Numbered from the stretch's first letter, positions 1 to 9,530 are shown. The stretch: 64,000 nucleotides of DNA from VAZQ01 sp046733355 (GCA_046733355.1 JBKPOZ010000015.1:33985-97984), one strand, 5' to 3'. The notes: a model not told the origin generated them from the letters alone. Made by a program: numbers and translations.

Positions 1-1
1 C

Positions 2-1669
2 ACGCCGCAATGGTTCATCGCCATGGACAAGGCCATCACGGATCGAGCGGCAACGCCGGACACCACGCTGCGTGAGCGCGCGCTCGCTGCCATCCGGGCC
101 ACGCGCTGGGTCCCGCCCCAGGGCGAGAACCGCATCACCGGCATGATCGAAAGCCGGCCCGACTGGGTGATTTCGCGCCAGCGCGCATGGGGAGTGCCCA
201 TCGCCGTATTCATGCGCGAGAAAAGAGACGGCAGCATCGAGGTGCTCGACGACGGGCGGGTTAACGCGCGCATCCTCGACGCTTTCGAGCGCGAGGGCGC
301 CGACGCCTGGTATGCGGCGGATGCCGCCGCGCGCTTTCTCACGCCGGATTACGATGCCGCCAAGTGGCAGAAGGTCAACGACATTCTCGATGTCTGGTTC
401 GATTCGGGATCGACGCATGCCTTCACGCTTGAGCAACGCGAGGATCTGAAAGTCAAGCGCGAGCGCGACGGCGGGCAGGATACGGTGATGTACCTCGAGG
501 GCTCCGACCAGCACCGCGGCTGGTTTCAGTCTTCGCTGCTCGAATCATGCGGCACGCACGGTCGCGCCCCCTTCGACGTCGTGCTCACGCACGGTTTCGT
601 GCTCGACCAGGATGGGCACAAAATGTCGAAGTCGCTCGGCAACGTAACCGCGCCGCAAGACGTGATCAGGAAATCGGGAGCCGACATACTGCGCCTGTGG
701 GTATGCGCATCGGACTATGCCGACGACCTGCGCATCGGTCCGGAGATTCTGAAAACCGCCGTGGAAACCTACCGCAAGTTGCGCAACACCATTCGCTGGA
801 TGCTCGGCTCGCTGGCGCATTTCAATCCCGATGAGCGCGTCGCGTTGGCGCAGATGCCCCAGCTCGAGCGGCTCATGCTGCATCGCCTCAGCGAGCTCGA
901 TGCGCTGGTGCGCCGGGGCTACCGGGAGTTCGATTACAAGCGCATTTTCGCAGCCCTCAACGCGTTCATGACCACCGATCTTTCGGCGTTCTACTTCGAT
1001 ATCCGCAAGGATGTGCTCTACTGCGACCCGATCTCATCGCTCACGCGGCGGGGGTCCTTGTGCGTGCTGGACCATCTGTTTCGATGCACGGTGACGTGGC
1101 TCGCCCCCATGTTGCCGTTCACCGCAGAGGAGGCGTGGCTCTCGCGCCATCCTGCGCCGGGCGAGGAGGCCGCCAAAACCTTCCCCCGCGAGCTTGGCAC
1201 AACGGCTCAACCATCGGTGCACCTGGCGCTTTTCCCCGATCTTCCATCGGCATGGCGCGACGATGCCCTCGCGGAGAAATGGCGCAAGATCAGGCTGGTG
1301 CGGCGCGTCGTGACCGGCGCGCTCGAAATTGAACGCGCGCAGAAGCGCATCGGCTCCTCGCTCGAAGCGGCGCCCCTCATCCATGTTTCCGATCTTGAGC
1401 TGTTTGCCGCACTTGTCGATGTGGATCTCGCCGAACTGTGCATCACTTCCGCGGCGACCCTCATGGAAGGGGACGGCCCTCCCCAGGCATTCCGGCTCGC
1501 CGAAGTGCCCGGCGTTGCCGTCGAGGTACACCTCGCGCAAGGAAAGAAATGCGCGCGTTCATGGAAAATTTTGCCCAGCGTGGGCAGCGACCTGCTCTAT
1601 CCTGATGTCTCGCCACGCGACGCACAGGCGCTGCGTGAATGGAAATTGATGCGCAATGCTGCGGAGTAG
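2..1669 (+). CDS. ileS: Isoleucyl-tRNA synthetase, C-terminal part (5' end outside window)
   Basis: This enzyme charges tRNA-Ile with isoleucine in the cytoplasm. The reading frame is open from base 2 and begins inside the conserved TPQWFIAMD segment, so the N-terminal HIGH half lies upstream of the window. Visible are the catalytic-domain segment around DVWFDSGS, the GSDQHRGWFQSS stretch and the KMSKS loop (620-634, within DGHKMSKSLGN), followed by the anticodon-binding helical domain. The C-terminus has CARSW and GSDLLYPDVSPRD but not the paired cysteines of a zinc-binding tail, which I recall as the usual alphaproteobacterial form. The stop lies inside the next reading frame, and lspA follows with its own ribosome site. 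About 555 residues are visible. Identification is secure. Confidence 0.97.
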   Translation, partial: TPQWFIAMDKAITDRAATPDTTLRERALAAIRATRWVPPQGENRITGMIESRPDWVISRQRAWGVPIAVFMREKRDGSIEVLDDGRVNARILDAFEREGADAWYAADAAARFLTPDYDAAKWQKVNDILDVWFDSGSTHAFTLEQREDLKVKRERDGGQDTVMYLEGSDQHRGWFQSSLLESCGTHGRAPFDVVLTHGFVLDQDGHKMSKSLGNVTAPQDVIRKSGADILRLWVCASDYADDLRIGPEILKTAVETYRKLRNTIRWMLGSLAHFNPDERVALAQMPQLERLMLHRLSELDALVRRGYREFDYKRIFAALNAFMTTDLSAFYFDIRKDVLYCDPISSLTRRGSLCVLDHLFRCTVTWLAPMLPFTAEEAWLSRHPAPGEEAAKTFPRELGTTAQPSVHLALFPDLPSAWRDDALAEKWRKIRLVRRVVTGALEIERAQKRIGSSLEAAPLIHVSDLELFAALVDVDLAELCITSAATLMEGDGPPQAFRLAEVPGVAVEVHLAQGKKCARSWKILPSVGSDLLYPDVSPRDAQALREWKLMRNAAE

Positions 1670-1691
1670 CGGCGCAGAACCGGAGCGAGGC

Positions 1692-2249
1692 ATGAGCACG
1701 GACGCGAAGACCGCCGCACCCGCTCATCGCGCGCCCGCTCTCTGGTGGGGGCCCCTGACACGGTTCGGGCTTATGGTCGCGCTGGTCACCGCGCTTATCG
1801 ACCAAGCGAGCAAGCTCTGGCTTCTGTTCGTGGTCGATCTCGGCGCGCGCGGCGCCATCCGGCTTGCCCCCTTCCTCGACCTCGTGCTCGCCTGGAACAC
1901 GGGGATCAGCTACGGGCTCTTTCGCCAGGAAGGGCCGCTCGGCCAATGGGCGCTGCTTGCGCTCAAGGCAATTGCCGCGGGGCTATTGTGGATTTGGCTT
2001 GCGCGTGCCGCATCGCGGCTCACCGCCCTGTCTCTCGGCCTGATCATCGGCGGGGCCATCGGCAACGCGGTCGATCGGCTGGCCTATGGGGCCGTGGCTG
2101 ATTTCGTGCTGTTTCACATCACCACGGAAAGATTCGACTTCCAGTGGTACATCTTCAATCTCGCAGACGTGGCCATTGTGGCCGGTGTCATCGGGCTCCT
2201 CTACGATACCCTGTTCGGCACCGATTCGAGCGCCGCAAAAGCGCCCTGA
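1692..2249 (+). CDS. lspA: Lipoprotein signal peptidase (signal peptidase II)
   Basis: This inner-membrane aspartyl protease cleaves the signal peptide of diacylglyceryl-modified prolipoproteins. The 185-residue protein has four hydrophobic segments. Both catalytic-aspartate motifs are present: GNAVDRL and, near the end, FNLADVAI. A longer frame opens at 1656, but ATG 1692 is preceded by GGAGCGAGG at good spacing and is preferred. It follows ileS directly (the ileS stop is at 1669), the classic ileS-lspA arrangement. lgt, the preceding step in lipoprotein maturation, is elsewhere in this window at 46074-46907. Confidence 0.95.
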   Translation: MSTDAKTAAPAHRAPALWWGPLTRFGLMVALVTALIDQASKLWLLFVVDLGARGAIRLAPFLDLVLAWNTGISYGLFRQEGPLGQWALLALKAIAAGLLWIWLARAASRLTALSLGLIIGGAIGNAVDRLAYGAVADFVLFHITTERFDFQWYIFNLADVAIVAGVIGLLYDTLFGTDSSAAKAP

Positions 2250-2310
2250 TCCTCGCCAGAATGCGGGGCGGGAGATGCGGCAATTTCGCCGCCGCATGAA
2301 GGGGATAGCA

Positions 2311-3012
2311 ATGCTGGACCGGTCTCGGGTGAGGCGCTGGCGCTCGTCCGCGCTCGCTCTCTTCGCAATTGCGCTCACGTGCGCAAGCCTCGGCAATGCT
2401 CGCGCCGAGGACGACGAAGAAGACGTGCCCGCGGACACGAAGTTTCTGCGCAACTTTATGAGCGTACTGGGTTTCCAGCGAGATGGCACCGGAATCGAGT
2501 ACCGTGAGCGAGCCCCCTTGGTCGTGCCGCCCAGCCGCGATCTGCCGCCGCCGCAGAGCGAGAGCGCGGAGGCGCGCAACCCCGCGTGGCCGAAGGATCC
2601 GGACGTCATTCGTCGCCGACAGGCTACCGCCGCCGAGAAGGCAAAACTGGGCGCCGACAATGTGAGCGAGCAGGCGCGTCCGTTGCGGCCCGATGAGTTG
2701 AACGTGCGCGGAGGAGTGACGACGAGTTCGGGCAAGGCTGCTCCGAGCGCCGAGGAGAGCGCCCGTCCCATGAGCCCCGAACAGCTCGGCACCAGCACCC
2801 AGAGTGTATGGGAGAAGATGTGGGGGTATGTGGGACCAAAGCGGCCAGAAGCGGCGCCGTTCACCGCAGAGCCTCCGCGCACGAGCATGACCGCTCCCCC
2901 TGCGGGTTATCAGACACCCTCACCCAGTCAGCCTTACGGGATCGACCCGACTCGGCCGCAGGCTCCGCAGAAACCGTCGACGCTCGAACAACGTCTCGAG
3001 GCGCCGCGCTGA
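2311..3012 (+). CDS. DUF3035-like secreted protein of unknown function
   Basis: The 233-residue protein starts with an Arg-rich n-region and a hydrophobic stretch (SSALALFAIALTCASLG) ending near NARAED, a standard signal peptide, so it is probably periplasmic or envelope-associated. The segment RAPLVVPPSRDLPPP resembles the conserved core of the DUF3035 family, which in alphaproteobacteria commonly sits between lspA and M16 peptidase genes. The rest is Pro/Ala/Ser-rich and looks disordered. ATG 2311 is chosen because AAGGGG precedes it; an upstream in-frame ATG at 2296 has no clear ribosome site. The function is unknown. The context suggests a role in envelope biogenesis, which is inference only. 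Confidence 0.75.
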   Translation: MLDRSRVRRWRSSALALFAIALTCASLGNARAEDDEEDVPADTKFLRNFMSVLGFQRDGTGIEYRERAPLVVPPSRDLPPPQSESAEARNPAWPKDPDVIRRRQATAAEKAKLGADNVSEQARPLRPDELNVRGGVTTSSGKAAPSAEESARPMSPEQLGTSTQSVWEKMWGYVGPKRPEAAPFTAEPPRTSMTAPPAGYQTPSPSQPYGIDPTRPQAPQKPSTLEQRLEAPR

Positions 3013-3110
3013 GCATCAAACAAATTTGAAGTGGCGACCTCCCCTTTGCAGGGGAGGTGCGTCGTGTCATACGCCCGGCCATTGTCTCAGGAAATGTTCG
3101 GATCAGATCC

Positions 3111-4457
3111 GTGCTGAAACAATTTTTTGCATTCGTTGTGGCGATCGCGACCGCAGGCGGCGCCAGCGCAGGTGCTTCCGAGGTCTCTCATTTCATTCTC
3201 GATAATGGACTGGAAATCGTGGTGATCCCGGATCATCGCGCGCCCGTGGTCACGCATATGGTCTGGTACAAGGTGGGCTCCGCCGACGAGACCCCGGGCA
3301 AGTCGGGCCTTGCTCATTTCCTCGAGCACCTGATGTTCAAGGGCACGGCGAAGAATCCCGCCGGCCGATTTTCGCAGTTAGTCGCAACCATCGGTGGTCA
3401 GGAGAACGCATTCACCTCGGCCGATTACACCGGGTATTTCCAGCGCGTGCCGCGCGAAGAGCTCAAGCGGATGATGGAGTTCGAGGCGGACCGAATGACG
3501 GGCTTGCTGCTCACGGAGGAGGCGGTCCGGCCGGAGCTCAATGTCGTGTTGGAAGAGCAGAACATGCGTGTGGCGAACAATCCCGCCGCGCGCCTCGGCG
3601 AACAGATGGAGGCCGCGCTCTACCTCAATCACCCTTATGGCAAGCCGGTGATCGGCTGGCGGCACGAGATCGAGCAACTGACCCGGGACGACGCCCTTGC
3701 CTTCTATCGACGCTTCTACACGCCGAATAATGCAATCCTCATTGTCGCGGGCGACGTGACCGCAGAGGAGGTGCGCGCGCTGGCGAAGGCAACCTATGGA
3801 CCGGTACCGCGCGTTGCCGAGACAAATCCGCGCATGCGTCCGCAGGAGCCCGCGCCGGAGGCCGCGCGCACGGTGACACTGGCCGATCCGCGCGTCACGC
3901 AGCCCAGCATTCGCAGATATTACCTCGTTCCATCGAGCAGAACGGCGGGACCGGGAGAAAGCGCAGCGCTGGAAGTGCTGGCGCATATTCTGGGCAGAGG
4001 GTCCAACAGCCGGCTGTATCAGAACCTTGTCGTCGAGAAGGGCATCGCCGTGAATGCAGGCGCGACCTATGACAGCATGGCCGTCGATGCCACCCGGTTC
4101 AGCTTCTCGGCGACGGCGAAACCCTCGGCCTCCTTGCAGCAGGTCGAGGAGGCGATGGACGCGGTGATCGCGGAGATCGTGGACAAAGGCATCACCCAGG
4201 ATGAGCTCGACCGGGCCAAAGCGCGGATGATCGCGGACGCCGTCTACGCCAACGACAACCAGCGCAGCATGGCGCAATGGTATGGGGCGGCGCTTGCGAC
4301 GGGCTCGACTGTCGAGCAAGTGGGTACCTGGCCCGACCGCATCCGCGCCGTCGACGCGCAGGCGGTGCGCGAGGCGGCTCGGCGCTGGTTCGACGCGCGG
4401 CGCTCTGTGACCGGTTACCTCGTGCGCGAGACGCAACAGGAGGAGAAGCGCTCGTGA
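3111..4457 (+). CDS. M16 family zinc peptidase, catalytic subunit
   Basis: This is a pitrilysin/processing-peptidase family metalloprotease with an apparent signal peptide (LKQFFAFVVAIATAGGASAGA), so it probably acts in the periplasm. The inverted zinc motif HxxEH is intact in LAHFLEHLMFKGT, and the downstream glutamate helix (ELNVVLEEQNM) supplies the third ligand, so it should be active. N-terminal and C-terminal M16 domains are both present. The start is uncertain: GTG 3111 gives a compact signal peptide, while a GTG at 3057 would add 18 residues. It overlaps the next gene by four bases (GTGA). That gene is the non-catalytic partner, as in heterodimeric bacterial M16 pairs. Confidence 0.9.
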   Translation: MLKQFFAFVVAIATAGGASAGASEVSHFILDNGLEIVVIPDHRAPVVTHMVWYKVGSADETPGKSGLAHFLEHLMFKGTAKNPAGRFSQLVATIGGQENAFTSADYTGYFQRVPREELKRMMEFEADRMTGLLLTEEAVRPELNVVLEEQNMRVANNPAARLGEQMEAALYLNHPYGKPVIGWRHEIEQLTRDDALAFYRRFYTPNNAILIVAGDVTAEEVRALAKATYGPVPRVAETNPRMRPQEPAPEAARTVTLADPRVTQPSIRRYYLVPSSRTAGPGESAALEVLAHILGRGSNSRLYQNLVVEKGIAVNAGATYDSMAVDATRFSFSATAKPSASLQQVEEAMDAVIAEIVDKGITQDELDRAKARMIADAVYANDNQRSMAQWYGAALATGSTVEQVGTWPDRIRAVDAQAVREAARRWFDARRSVTGYLVRETQQEEKRS

Positions 4458-5791
4458 GCGCTACGCTTCGCACGCGCTCCCGATACGCATGCGCAGCGCT
4501 GCTGTTCGCCGTGGTAACGCTTTTTGGCGCGCGCGCGAGCGCCATGACCATCGAGCGGGTGATCAGCCCCGGCGGCATCGAGGCGTGGCTGGTACATGAT
4601 TCCGCGGTCCCGGTGATCGCGCTCGAATTCTCCGCACGAGGCGGCGCAGATCAGGATCCCGCGGACAAGCCCGGAGTTGCCAATCTGGCGGCAAGCCTGC
4701 TGGACGAAGGGGCCGGCGGCTTCGATGCCGTGGCGTTTCACGATCGGCTCGAGCGCCGGGCCATCGAGCTCCAGTTCCAGGCCGGACACGACGATTTGCG
4801 CGGCACCGTGCGAATGCTGACCGAGCATCGCGACGAGGCCTTCGAGGCGCTGCGACTCTCGGTTTCCAGTCCCCGTTTCGACACCGAAGCGGTCGAGCGC
4901 ATCCGCGCGCAAGTCCTCTCGCAACTGCGTCGCGAAAGTGTCAGTCCCAGCCAGCTGGCAAGCCGCGCGTGGTGGGCAGCGGCGTTTCCAAACCATCCCT
5001 ATGGCCGACCGGTGAATGGCACGCTCGAATCCGTGCCGAATATCACGGTCGCCGATCTGAAATCCTATGTCGCGCATGTGCTGGCTCGCGAGCATCTCAA
5101 GATCGCACTTGTTGGCGACATCGGCGCCGCAACTGCCGGCGCGTTGCTCGATCGCGCATTCGGCGGCTTGCCTGCGCGCGCCCAGCTGCAGCCAACTGCG
5201 GATGTCATCGCCCAGGGACTCGGGCGCCGAATTGTCATCCCGCTCGATGTGCCCCAGGCCAACGTCGCCTTCGGCGGCCCCGGCATCGAGCGGAAAGATC
5301 CGGATTTCATGGCGGCCTACGTGATCAATCACATCCTCGGCGGCGGGTCGTTCTCTTCGCGGCTGTACCGGGAGGTGCGCGAGAAGCGAGGCCTCGCCTA
5401 TGGCATTTCGGATGTCCTTATCTGGCTCAAGCATAGCGCCGTGTTGTTCGGCAGCACCGCGACGCGCGCGGACGCCACCGGCAAAAGCATCGAGATCATC
5501 GAGGAGGAGATCCGGCGCCTTGGTGAGGAGGGCCCCTCGGAAGAGGAGCTGAACAAGGCCAAGACTTACCTCAAAGGCTCCTTCGCGCTTGCCCTCGACA
5601 GTTCAAGCCACATTGCAGGCCAGCTGCTGCAGATGCAGACTGACGAACTGGGCATGGATTACATCGAGCGGCGCTCGGGATTGATCAATGCGGTAACACT
5701 TGCCGACGCCAAGCGGGTGGCGAAACGGCTCCTGCAAGGCGGGCTGCTCGTCACGGTAGTCGGCCGGCCCGAGGGCGTCACCTCGAATTAA
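4454..5791 (+). CDS. M16 family peptidase-like protein, non-catalytic partner subunit
   Basis: This 445-residue secreted M16 protein has a signal peptide (ACAALLFAVVTLFGARASA). The position of the zinc motif reads VANLAASLLDEG, so the HxxEH residues are absent and it is predicted to be inactive by itself. The substrate-binding Arg-Tyr region (SSRLYREVREKRGLAYG) is retained. Start GTG 4454 overlaps the preceding M16 stop in GTGA and is preceded by AGGAGAAG. One active and one inactive subunit in translational coupling is the known architecture of bacterial heterodimeric M16 proteases related to the mitochondrial processing peptidase. The substrate is unknown. Confidence 0.9.
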   Translation: MSATLRTRSRYACAALLFAVVTLFGARASAMTIERVISPGGIEAWLVHDSAVPVIALEFSARGGADQDPADKPGVANLAASLLDEGAGGFDAVAFHDRLERRAIELQFQAGHDDLRGTVRMLTEHRDEAFEALRLSVSSPRFDTEAVERIRAQVLSQLRRESVSPSQLASRAWWAAAFPNHPYGRPVNGTLESVPNITVADLKSYVAHVLAREHLKIALVGDIGAATAGALLDRAFGGLPARAQLQPTADVIAQGLGRRIVIPLDVPQANVAFGGPGIERKDPDFMAAYVINHILGGGSFSSRLYREVREKRGLAYGISDVLIWLKHSAVLFGSTATRADATGKSIEIIEEEIRRLGEEGPSEEELNKAKTYLKGSFALALDSSSHIAGQLLQMQTDELGMDYIERRSGLINAVTLADAKRVAKRLLQGGLLVTVVGRPEGVTSN

Positions 5792-5803
5792 CGCTCAATC
5801 TGC

Positions 5804-5880
5804 CGTAGGGTGGGCACAAGGCGCAATGCTCAGCCGCTAGGCATGCCCGAAACGTACGTGTGCGGCGTACCGACCCTACG
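5804..5880. repeat. Palindromic interspersed repeat
   Basis: The ends CGTAGGGT (5804-5811) and ACCCTACG (5873-5880) are perfect inverted repeats enclosing about 60 bases that contain GGGCACAAGGCGC. It sits between the M16 gene and arfB. It resembles the CGTAGGGTGGGC-type repeats I recall from bradyrhizobia. Confidence 0.5.
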
Positions 5881-5898
5881 CAAGCGCACCGCAGGCAC

Positions 5899-6321
5899 AT
5901 GATCCACATCACGGAAAGCATCAGCATTGATGAGGCCGAGCTGGAAGAGTGCTTCGTGCGCGCCTCCGGACCAGGCGGGCAGAACGTCAACAAGGTGGCG
6001 ACTGCGGTGCAACTGCGATTTGATATGCGCCACTCGCCTCACCTGCCCGAGGACGTGCGCGAGCGGCTTGCGCGGCTTGCCGGAAGCCGCGTCACCCGCG
6101 ACGGCGTGATCGTCATTGCCGCGCAGCGCCATCGGACGCTGGAACGCAACCGCAAAGATGCGCGCGAGCGGCTGGTTCAGCTGATACGCCGGGCGGCGGC
6201 AGCACCCCGGCCACGCCGGGCAACAAAACCGAGCGCGGCCTCGCGCGAGCGCAGGCTGCAATCGAAGCGCAAAAGAGCGCTGATAAAGGATCTGCGCCAC
6301 GGCCGGCCCGAGCTGGATTAG
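5899..6321 (+). CDS. arfB: Alternative ribosome-rescue factor B (peptidyl-tRNA hydrolase, ICT1/YaeJ family)
   Basis: It hydrolyses peptidyl-tRNA on stalled ribosomes without a codon-specific domain. The 140-residue protein has the catalytic GGQ motif in RASGPGGQNVNKV near residue 30 and the typical basic C-terminal tail (SRERRLQSKRKRALIKDLRHGR) that enters the empty mRNA channel. The codon-recognition domain of classical release factors is absent, as expected for this family. ATG 5899 follows GCAGG; an earlier in-frame start at 5860 lies in repeat-derived sequence and is less likely. mutL follows on the same strand after 52 bases. Confidence 0.92.
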   Translation: MIHITESISIDEAELEECFVRASGPGGQNVNKVATAVQLRFDMRHSPHLPEDVRERLARLAGSRVTRDGVIVIAAQRHRTLERNRKDARERLVQLIRRAAAAPRPRRATKPSAASRERRLQSKRKRALIKDLRHGRPELD

Positions 6322-6373
6322 CTGCAGGCGAATCGTCCGGTGAGCGTGTAAACTCCGCGTGAAAGGAGCTTTC

Positions 6374-8179
6374 ATGCCGGTTCGCCAGCTCTCGACCGCC
6401 ATTATCAACCGGATCGCCGCTGGCGAGGTGATCGAGCGGCCGGCGAGCGTGGTCAAGGAGCTCGTCGAGAATGCCATCGATGCCGAGGCCAAGCGGATCG
6501 ATATCCTCACTGACGGCGGGGGCCGCAGATTGATTCGCATCACCGATGACGGCACCGGTATGCGGCCGCATGATCTTGCTCTCGCTGTCGAGCGGCATGC
6601 CACCTCGAAACTTCCCGAAGACGATCTGCTCGACATCAGAACGCTCGGCTTCCGCGGCGAGGCATTGCCGTCGATCGGCGCGGTGGCGCGGCTGACGATC
6701 GCAACCCGAGAGGCGGGCGAGCCGCATGCCTGGAGCATCACGGTAGATGCGGGCAGGAAAACCGAGGTGAGACCCGCCGCGCTCGAGAGGGGCACCCGTG
6801 TCGAGGTGCAAGACATCTTCTACGCAACTCCGGCGCGGCTGAAATTTCTCAAAAGCGAGCGCAGCGAAAGTGAAGCAATCAGGGAAGTGGTGCGCCGCCT
6901 CGCCATGAGCCGGCCTGATCTGGCTTTCACGATTGCTGGGGAGGAGCGCAGCCCCGTTAGTTGGGCGGCGCGAACGGCCGATACGGAGGGCCGGCTGGCG
7001 CGGCTTGGCGACATTCTTGGTGGCGACTTTCGCAGCAATGCGGTCGAGCTACGCGGCGCATGGAACGGCATAGCGGTCGAAGGATTCGCTGCGCTGCCGA
7101 CTTACAGCCGCGCGAATTCGCTGGGACAGTATCTGTTCGTCAACGGACGATCTGTGCGCGACAAGCTGCTCCTTGGGGTCGTGCGCGCCGCCTATGCGGA
7201 TTATCTTGCGCGCGATCGCCACCCCGTCGTCGCGCTGTTCGTCACGCTTGATCCGCGCGAGATCGATGTGAACGTGCATCCCGCGAAAGCGGAGGTGCGC
7301 TTTCGCGATCCTGGCCTCGCGCGCAGCGTCATTCTGCGCGCGCTCAAAGAGGCGCTGGTGCGCGAGGGCGGGCGTGCCGCAAGCGACGGGAGCACCGTTG
7401 CGGCTTTCCGCAGCCCGGCAACGCCGCCGCGCGGCGGCTATGATTGGCGGCAGTCGGCCTGGCGGCCGGCAGGCGGATCGACCTCACCCGCATCGGGAGC
7501 ACTTGCCGTTTGCCTCGCAGAGCGCGAGCAACCCACCTTCGACGCTGGACCGCCGACGGCCGGCATGCCGGCTGCAGAACTTGCGCGCGAGGGCCTTGAG
7601 TACCCGCTCGGCGCCGCCCGGGCGCAGCTGCACGATTGTTATATCGTCGCGCAGACCCACGATGGGCTGGTGATTGTGGACCAGCATGCCGCGCACGAAC
7701 GCATCGTCTACGAGCGGATGAAAGCAGCCCTGCAGAAAGCCGGGGTAGAGCGGCAGATCCTGCTTATTCCCGAGGTCGTCGAGATGGAGGAGGCCGGGGT
7801 CGAGCGGCTGCTCGCGCGCGCCGCCGAGCTCCTGGAATATGGCGTCCTCATCGAGCCGTTCGGGCCGGGGGCGATTGTGGTGCGCGAGATGCCGTCGCTT
7901 TTGGGCGAAGTTGATGTGAGCGCGCTCGTGCGTGATTTGGCCGAGCACATGGAAGAATGGGACGAGGCGCTCCCCCTCGAGCGCCGCCTCATGCATGTGG
8001 CGGCCACCCTAGCATGCCACGGTTCGGTGCGTGCCGGGCGGCGGCTCAGGCCCGAGGAGATGTCGGCGCTGTTGCGCGAGATCGAAAGCACCCCGAACAG
8101 CGGCCAGTGCAACCACGGCCGCCCTACATACGTCGAGCTGAAGCTTGCCGATATCGAGAAGCTGTTCGGGCGGCGATAG
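6374..8179 (+). CDS. mutL: DNA mismatch repair protein MutL with endonuclease motif
   Basis: This 601-residue protein couples MutS mismatch recognition to strand incision. The N-terminal GHKL ATPase shows the ATP-binding helix (ELVENAIDAEA), DDGTGM and the GFRGEALPSI lid. The C-terminal dimerisation domain contains DQHAAHERIVYE, which fits the endonuclease metal site DQHA(X)2E(X)4E, and CNHGRPT near the end. This indicates an MutL that nicks DNA itself, as expected in bacteria without MutH. ATG 6374 follows GAAAGGAGC; a GTG at 6359 would add five residues. The linker (about residues 330-410) is low in conservation, as is usual. Confidence 0.96.
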   Translation: MPVRQLSTAIINRIAAGEVIERPASVVKELVENAIDAEAKRIDILTDGGGRRLIRITDDGTGMRPHDLALAVERHATSKLPEDDLLDIRTLGFRGEALPSIGAVARLTIATREAGEPHAWSITVDAGRKTEVRPAALERGTRVEVQDIFYATPARLKFLKSERSESEAIREVVRRLAMSRPDLAFTIAGEERSPVSWAARTADTEGRLARLGDILGGDFRSNAVELRGAWNGIAVEGFAALPTYSRANSLGQYLFVNGRSVRDKLLLGVVRAAYADYLARDRHPVVALFVTLDPREIDVNVHPAKAEVRFRDPGLARSVILRALKEALVREGGRAASDGSTVAAFRSPATPPRGGYDWRQSAWRPAGGSTSPASGALAVCLAEREQPTFDAGPPTAGMPAAELAREGLEYPLGAARAQLHDCYIVAQTHDGLVIVDQHAAHERIVYERMKAALQKAGVERQILLIPEVVEMEEAGVERLLARAAELLEYGVLIEPFGPGAIVVREMPSLLGEVDVSALVRDLAEHMEEWDEALPLERRLMHVAATLACHGSVRAGRRLRPEEMSALLREIESTPNSGQCNHGRPTYVELKLADIEKLFGRR

Positions 8180-8363
8180 TGCTGGCCCGCATTATCGCGG
8201 TTGTCGTGCCAAATAGGGCTGAAACCGCCGTGTTGTCGGGCTGCAACACCGGCGAAAACTACTCGCTAATGAACCCGCTAACCCAAATAAGGCGCATTTC
8301 GGCCCGCAACGCACCCTAGGTAGTACGCCCATAAGCCCGGGGGTGAAACAGGCAGGGCTTGCG

Positions 8364-8984
8364 ATGGGCTGGGCGCATTTCTTATCGAGCTATGGCGTTT
8401 GGATCGTAGCGGCTTTCATCGCGCTTGAAAGCATCGGATTGCCTTTGCCCGCAGAGGCGGCGTTGATGGCGGCCGCGTTCTTCGCTGCAAAAGCGCACGG
8501 CCCCCATATTCATTCCCTGATCACTGCTGGAATTCTCGCAGCCATCATCGGTGAAGTCGTCGGGTTCTGGATTGGACGAAAATTTGGCTATCAGCTTCTG
8601 ATGAAGTACGGGCGTCGCTTTGGATTGACCGAAGAGCGCATAAGAATCGGCCAGTGGCTATTCGTCAAATACGGCAGTGTATTCGTTTTCACTGCCCGCT
8701 TCTTGCCCTTTCTGCGAAACATCGCGGCGGTTCTGGCCGGCACAAATTGCATGCCGAAAAATACTTTCTACATCGCAAGTGCCGCCGCTGCCGCAAGCTG
8801 GGTCTTTGCATACGGTCTCGGCGCCTACGCTCTGGGTGAGGCATTTATGAATTCGGCTTCACCCGTCACCATTTCGGCGGGGATCATCGCCAGTACCGTA
8901 GTTCTGATCGGGGTTCCCGCAACAGTTGCACGATGTGAAAAAAGCTTGTTGGCCAAAACTGCAGCGCTTGACGCAAATCGTTGA
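8364..8984 (+). CDS. DedA family membrane protein
   Basis: The roughly 206-residue integral membrane protein belongs to the DedA/SNARE-associated superfamily (VTT domain), linked in other bacteria to undecaprenyl-phosphate or phospholipid translocation and membrane homeostasis. Family hallmarks visible are the N-terminal ESIGLPLPAE re-entrant segment, GRKFGY, and FTARFLPFLRN with the conserved arginine. ATG 8364 is preceded by GCAGGG; a GTG at 8343 is an alternative. It stands alone, with about 180 non-coding bases upstream in which I see no feature. Confidence 0.9.
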   Translation: MGWAHFLSSYGVWIVAAFIALESIGLPLPAEAALMAAAFFAAKAHGPHIHSLITAGILAAIIGEVVGFWIGRKFGYQLLMKYGRRFGLTEERIRIGQWLFVKYGSVFVFTARFLPFLRNIAAVLAGTNCMPKNTFYIASAAAAASWVFAYGLGAYALGEAFMNSASPVTISAGIIASTVVLIGVPATVARCEKSLLAKTAALDANR

Positions 8985-9022
8985 TCGGCGTCGCGCAGAA
9001 GCACTTGGCGTGCCCGCAAGTC

Positions 9023-9050
9023 AGAGCGGGATGCGTTTTCGAATCACCAT
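9023..9050. repeat. Degenerate copy of the AGAGCGGGATG repeat
   Basis: The string AGAGCGGGATGCGTTTTCG followed by AATCACCAT matches, with changes, the first hairpin of the repeat at 43494-43600 (AGAGCGGGATGGC ... GCCATCCCGCTCT). The right arm is largely lost here. Confidence 0.4.
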
Positions 9051-9242
9051 CGCGCCTTGGCATTTTGTTGGACCCTGATATTTGCAGAAAACGGGTTGTG
9101 TGCGCCCGCAGGACTGCAACGCCACGTTAACCTTTACATACTCTTGCGCCCTTTCTTTCAGATCGCACATCGAAAGAGCGCCTCCGTTTCGACGAAGTGT
9201 TCAGATATTTTTTTCAAACTCGTGCGAGCGAGGGGGAACAGC

Positions 9243-9530
9243 ATGACGAAAACGGCCAGGGTGCTTATGGCCGCTGTAGCAGCGAGTGCAGCGCTGAGTG
9301 TGCAGGCGGCGCCGAGCCGAGCCGATAACGGCCAGGTGGCCGCAGGAGTTATCGGCGGTCTCGCGGTCGGCACGCTGTTTGGGGCAGCCATGGCGCAGCC
9401 GCGCTACTACGCGCCCGCGCCGGTCTATGTCGCGCCGCCTCCGCCGGCCTGCTATTGGACACGAGGGCGGCCGGTCTGGGATGAATATCGCGGCGTGTGG
9501 GTGCGGCCGCGCATCCAGGTCTGCGATTAA
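9243..9530 (+). CDS. Small secreted glycine-zipper-like protein, unknown function
   Basis: The 95-residue protein has a signal peptide (LMAAVAASAALSVQA, cleavage near APSRA), a short Gly/Ala-rich segment (VAAGVIGGLAVGTLFGAAMA) and a Pro/Tyr-rich tail (YYAPAPVYVAPPPPACYW) ending in a WVRPRIQVCD motif. Two cysteines near the end could pair. Small proteins of this form are common and uncharacterised in Hyphomicrobiales. ATG 9243 has a strong GAGGGGG site. The upstream 250 bases hold a degenerate repeat and a probable promoter region, but nothing I can define. Confidence 0.75.
   Translation: MTKTARVLMAAVAASAALSVQAAPSRADNGQVAAGVIGGLAVGTLFGAAMAQPRYYAPAPVYVAPPPPACYWTRGRPVWDEYRGVWVRPRIQVCD

Noticed and set aside
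1983..2888. 301-residue minus-strand frame over lspA and the DUF3035 gene
   Set aside because: It overlaps two genes with ribosome sites and motifs; no recognisable sequence.
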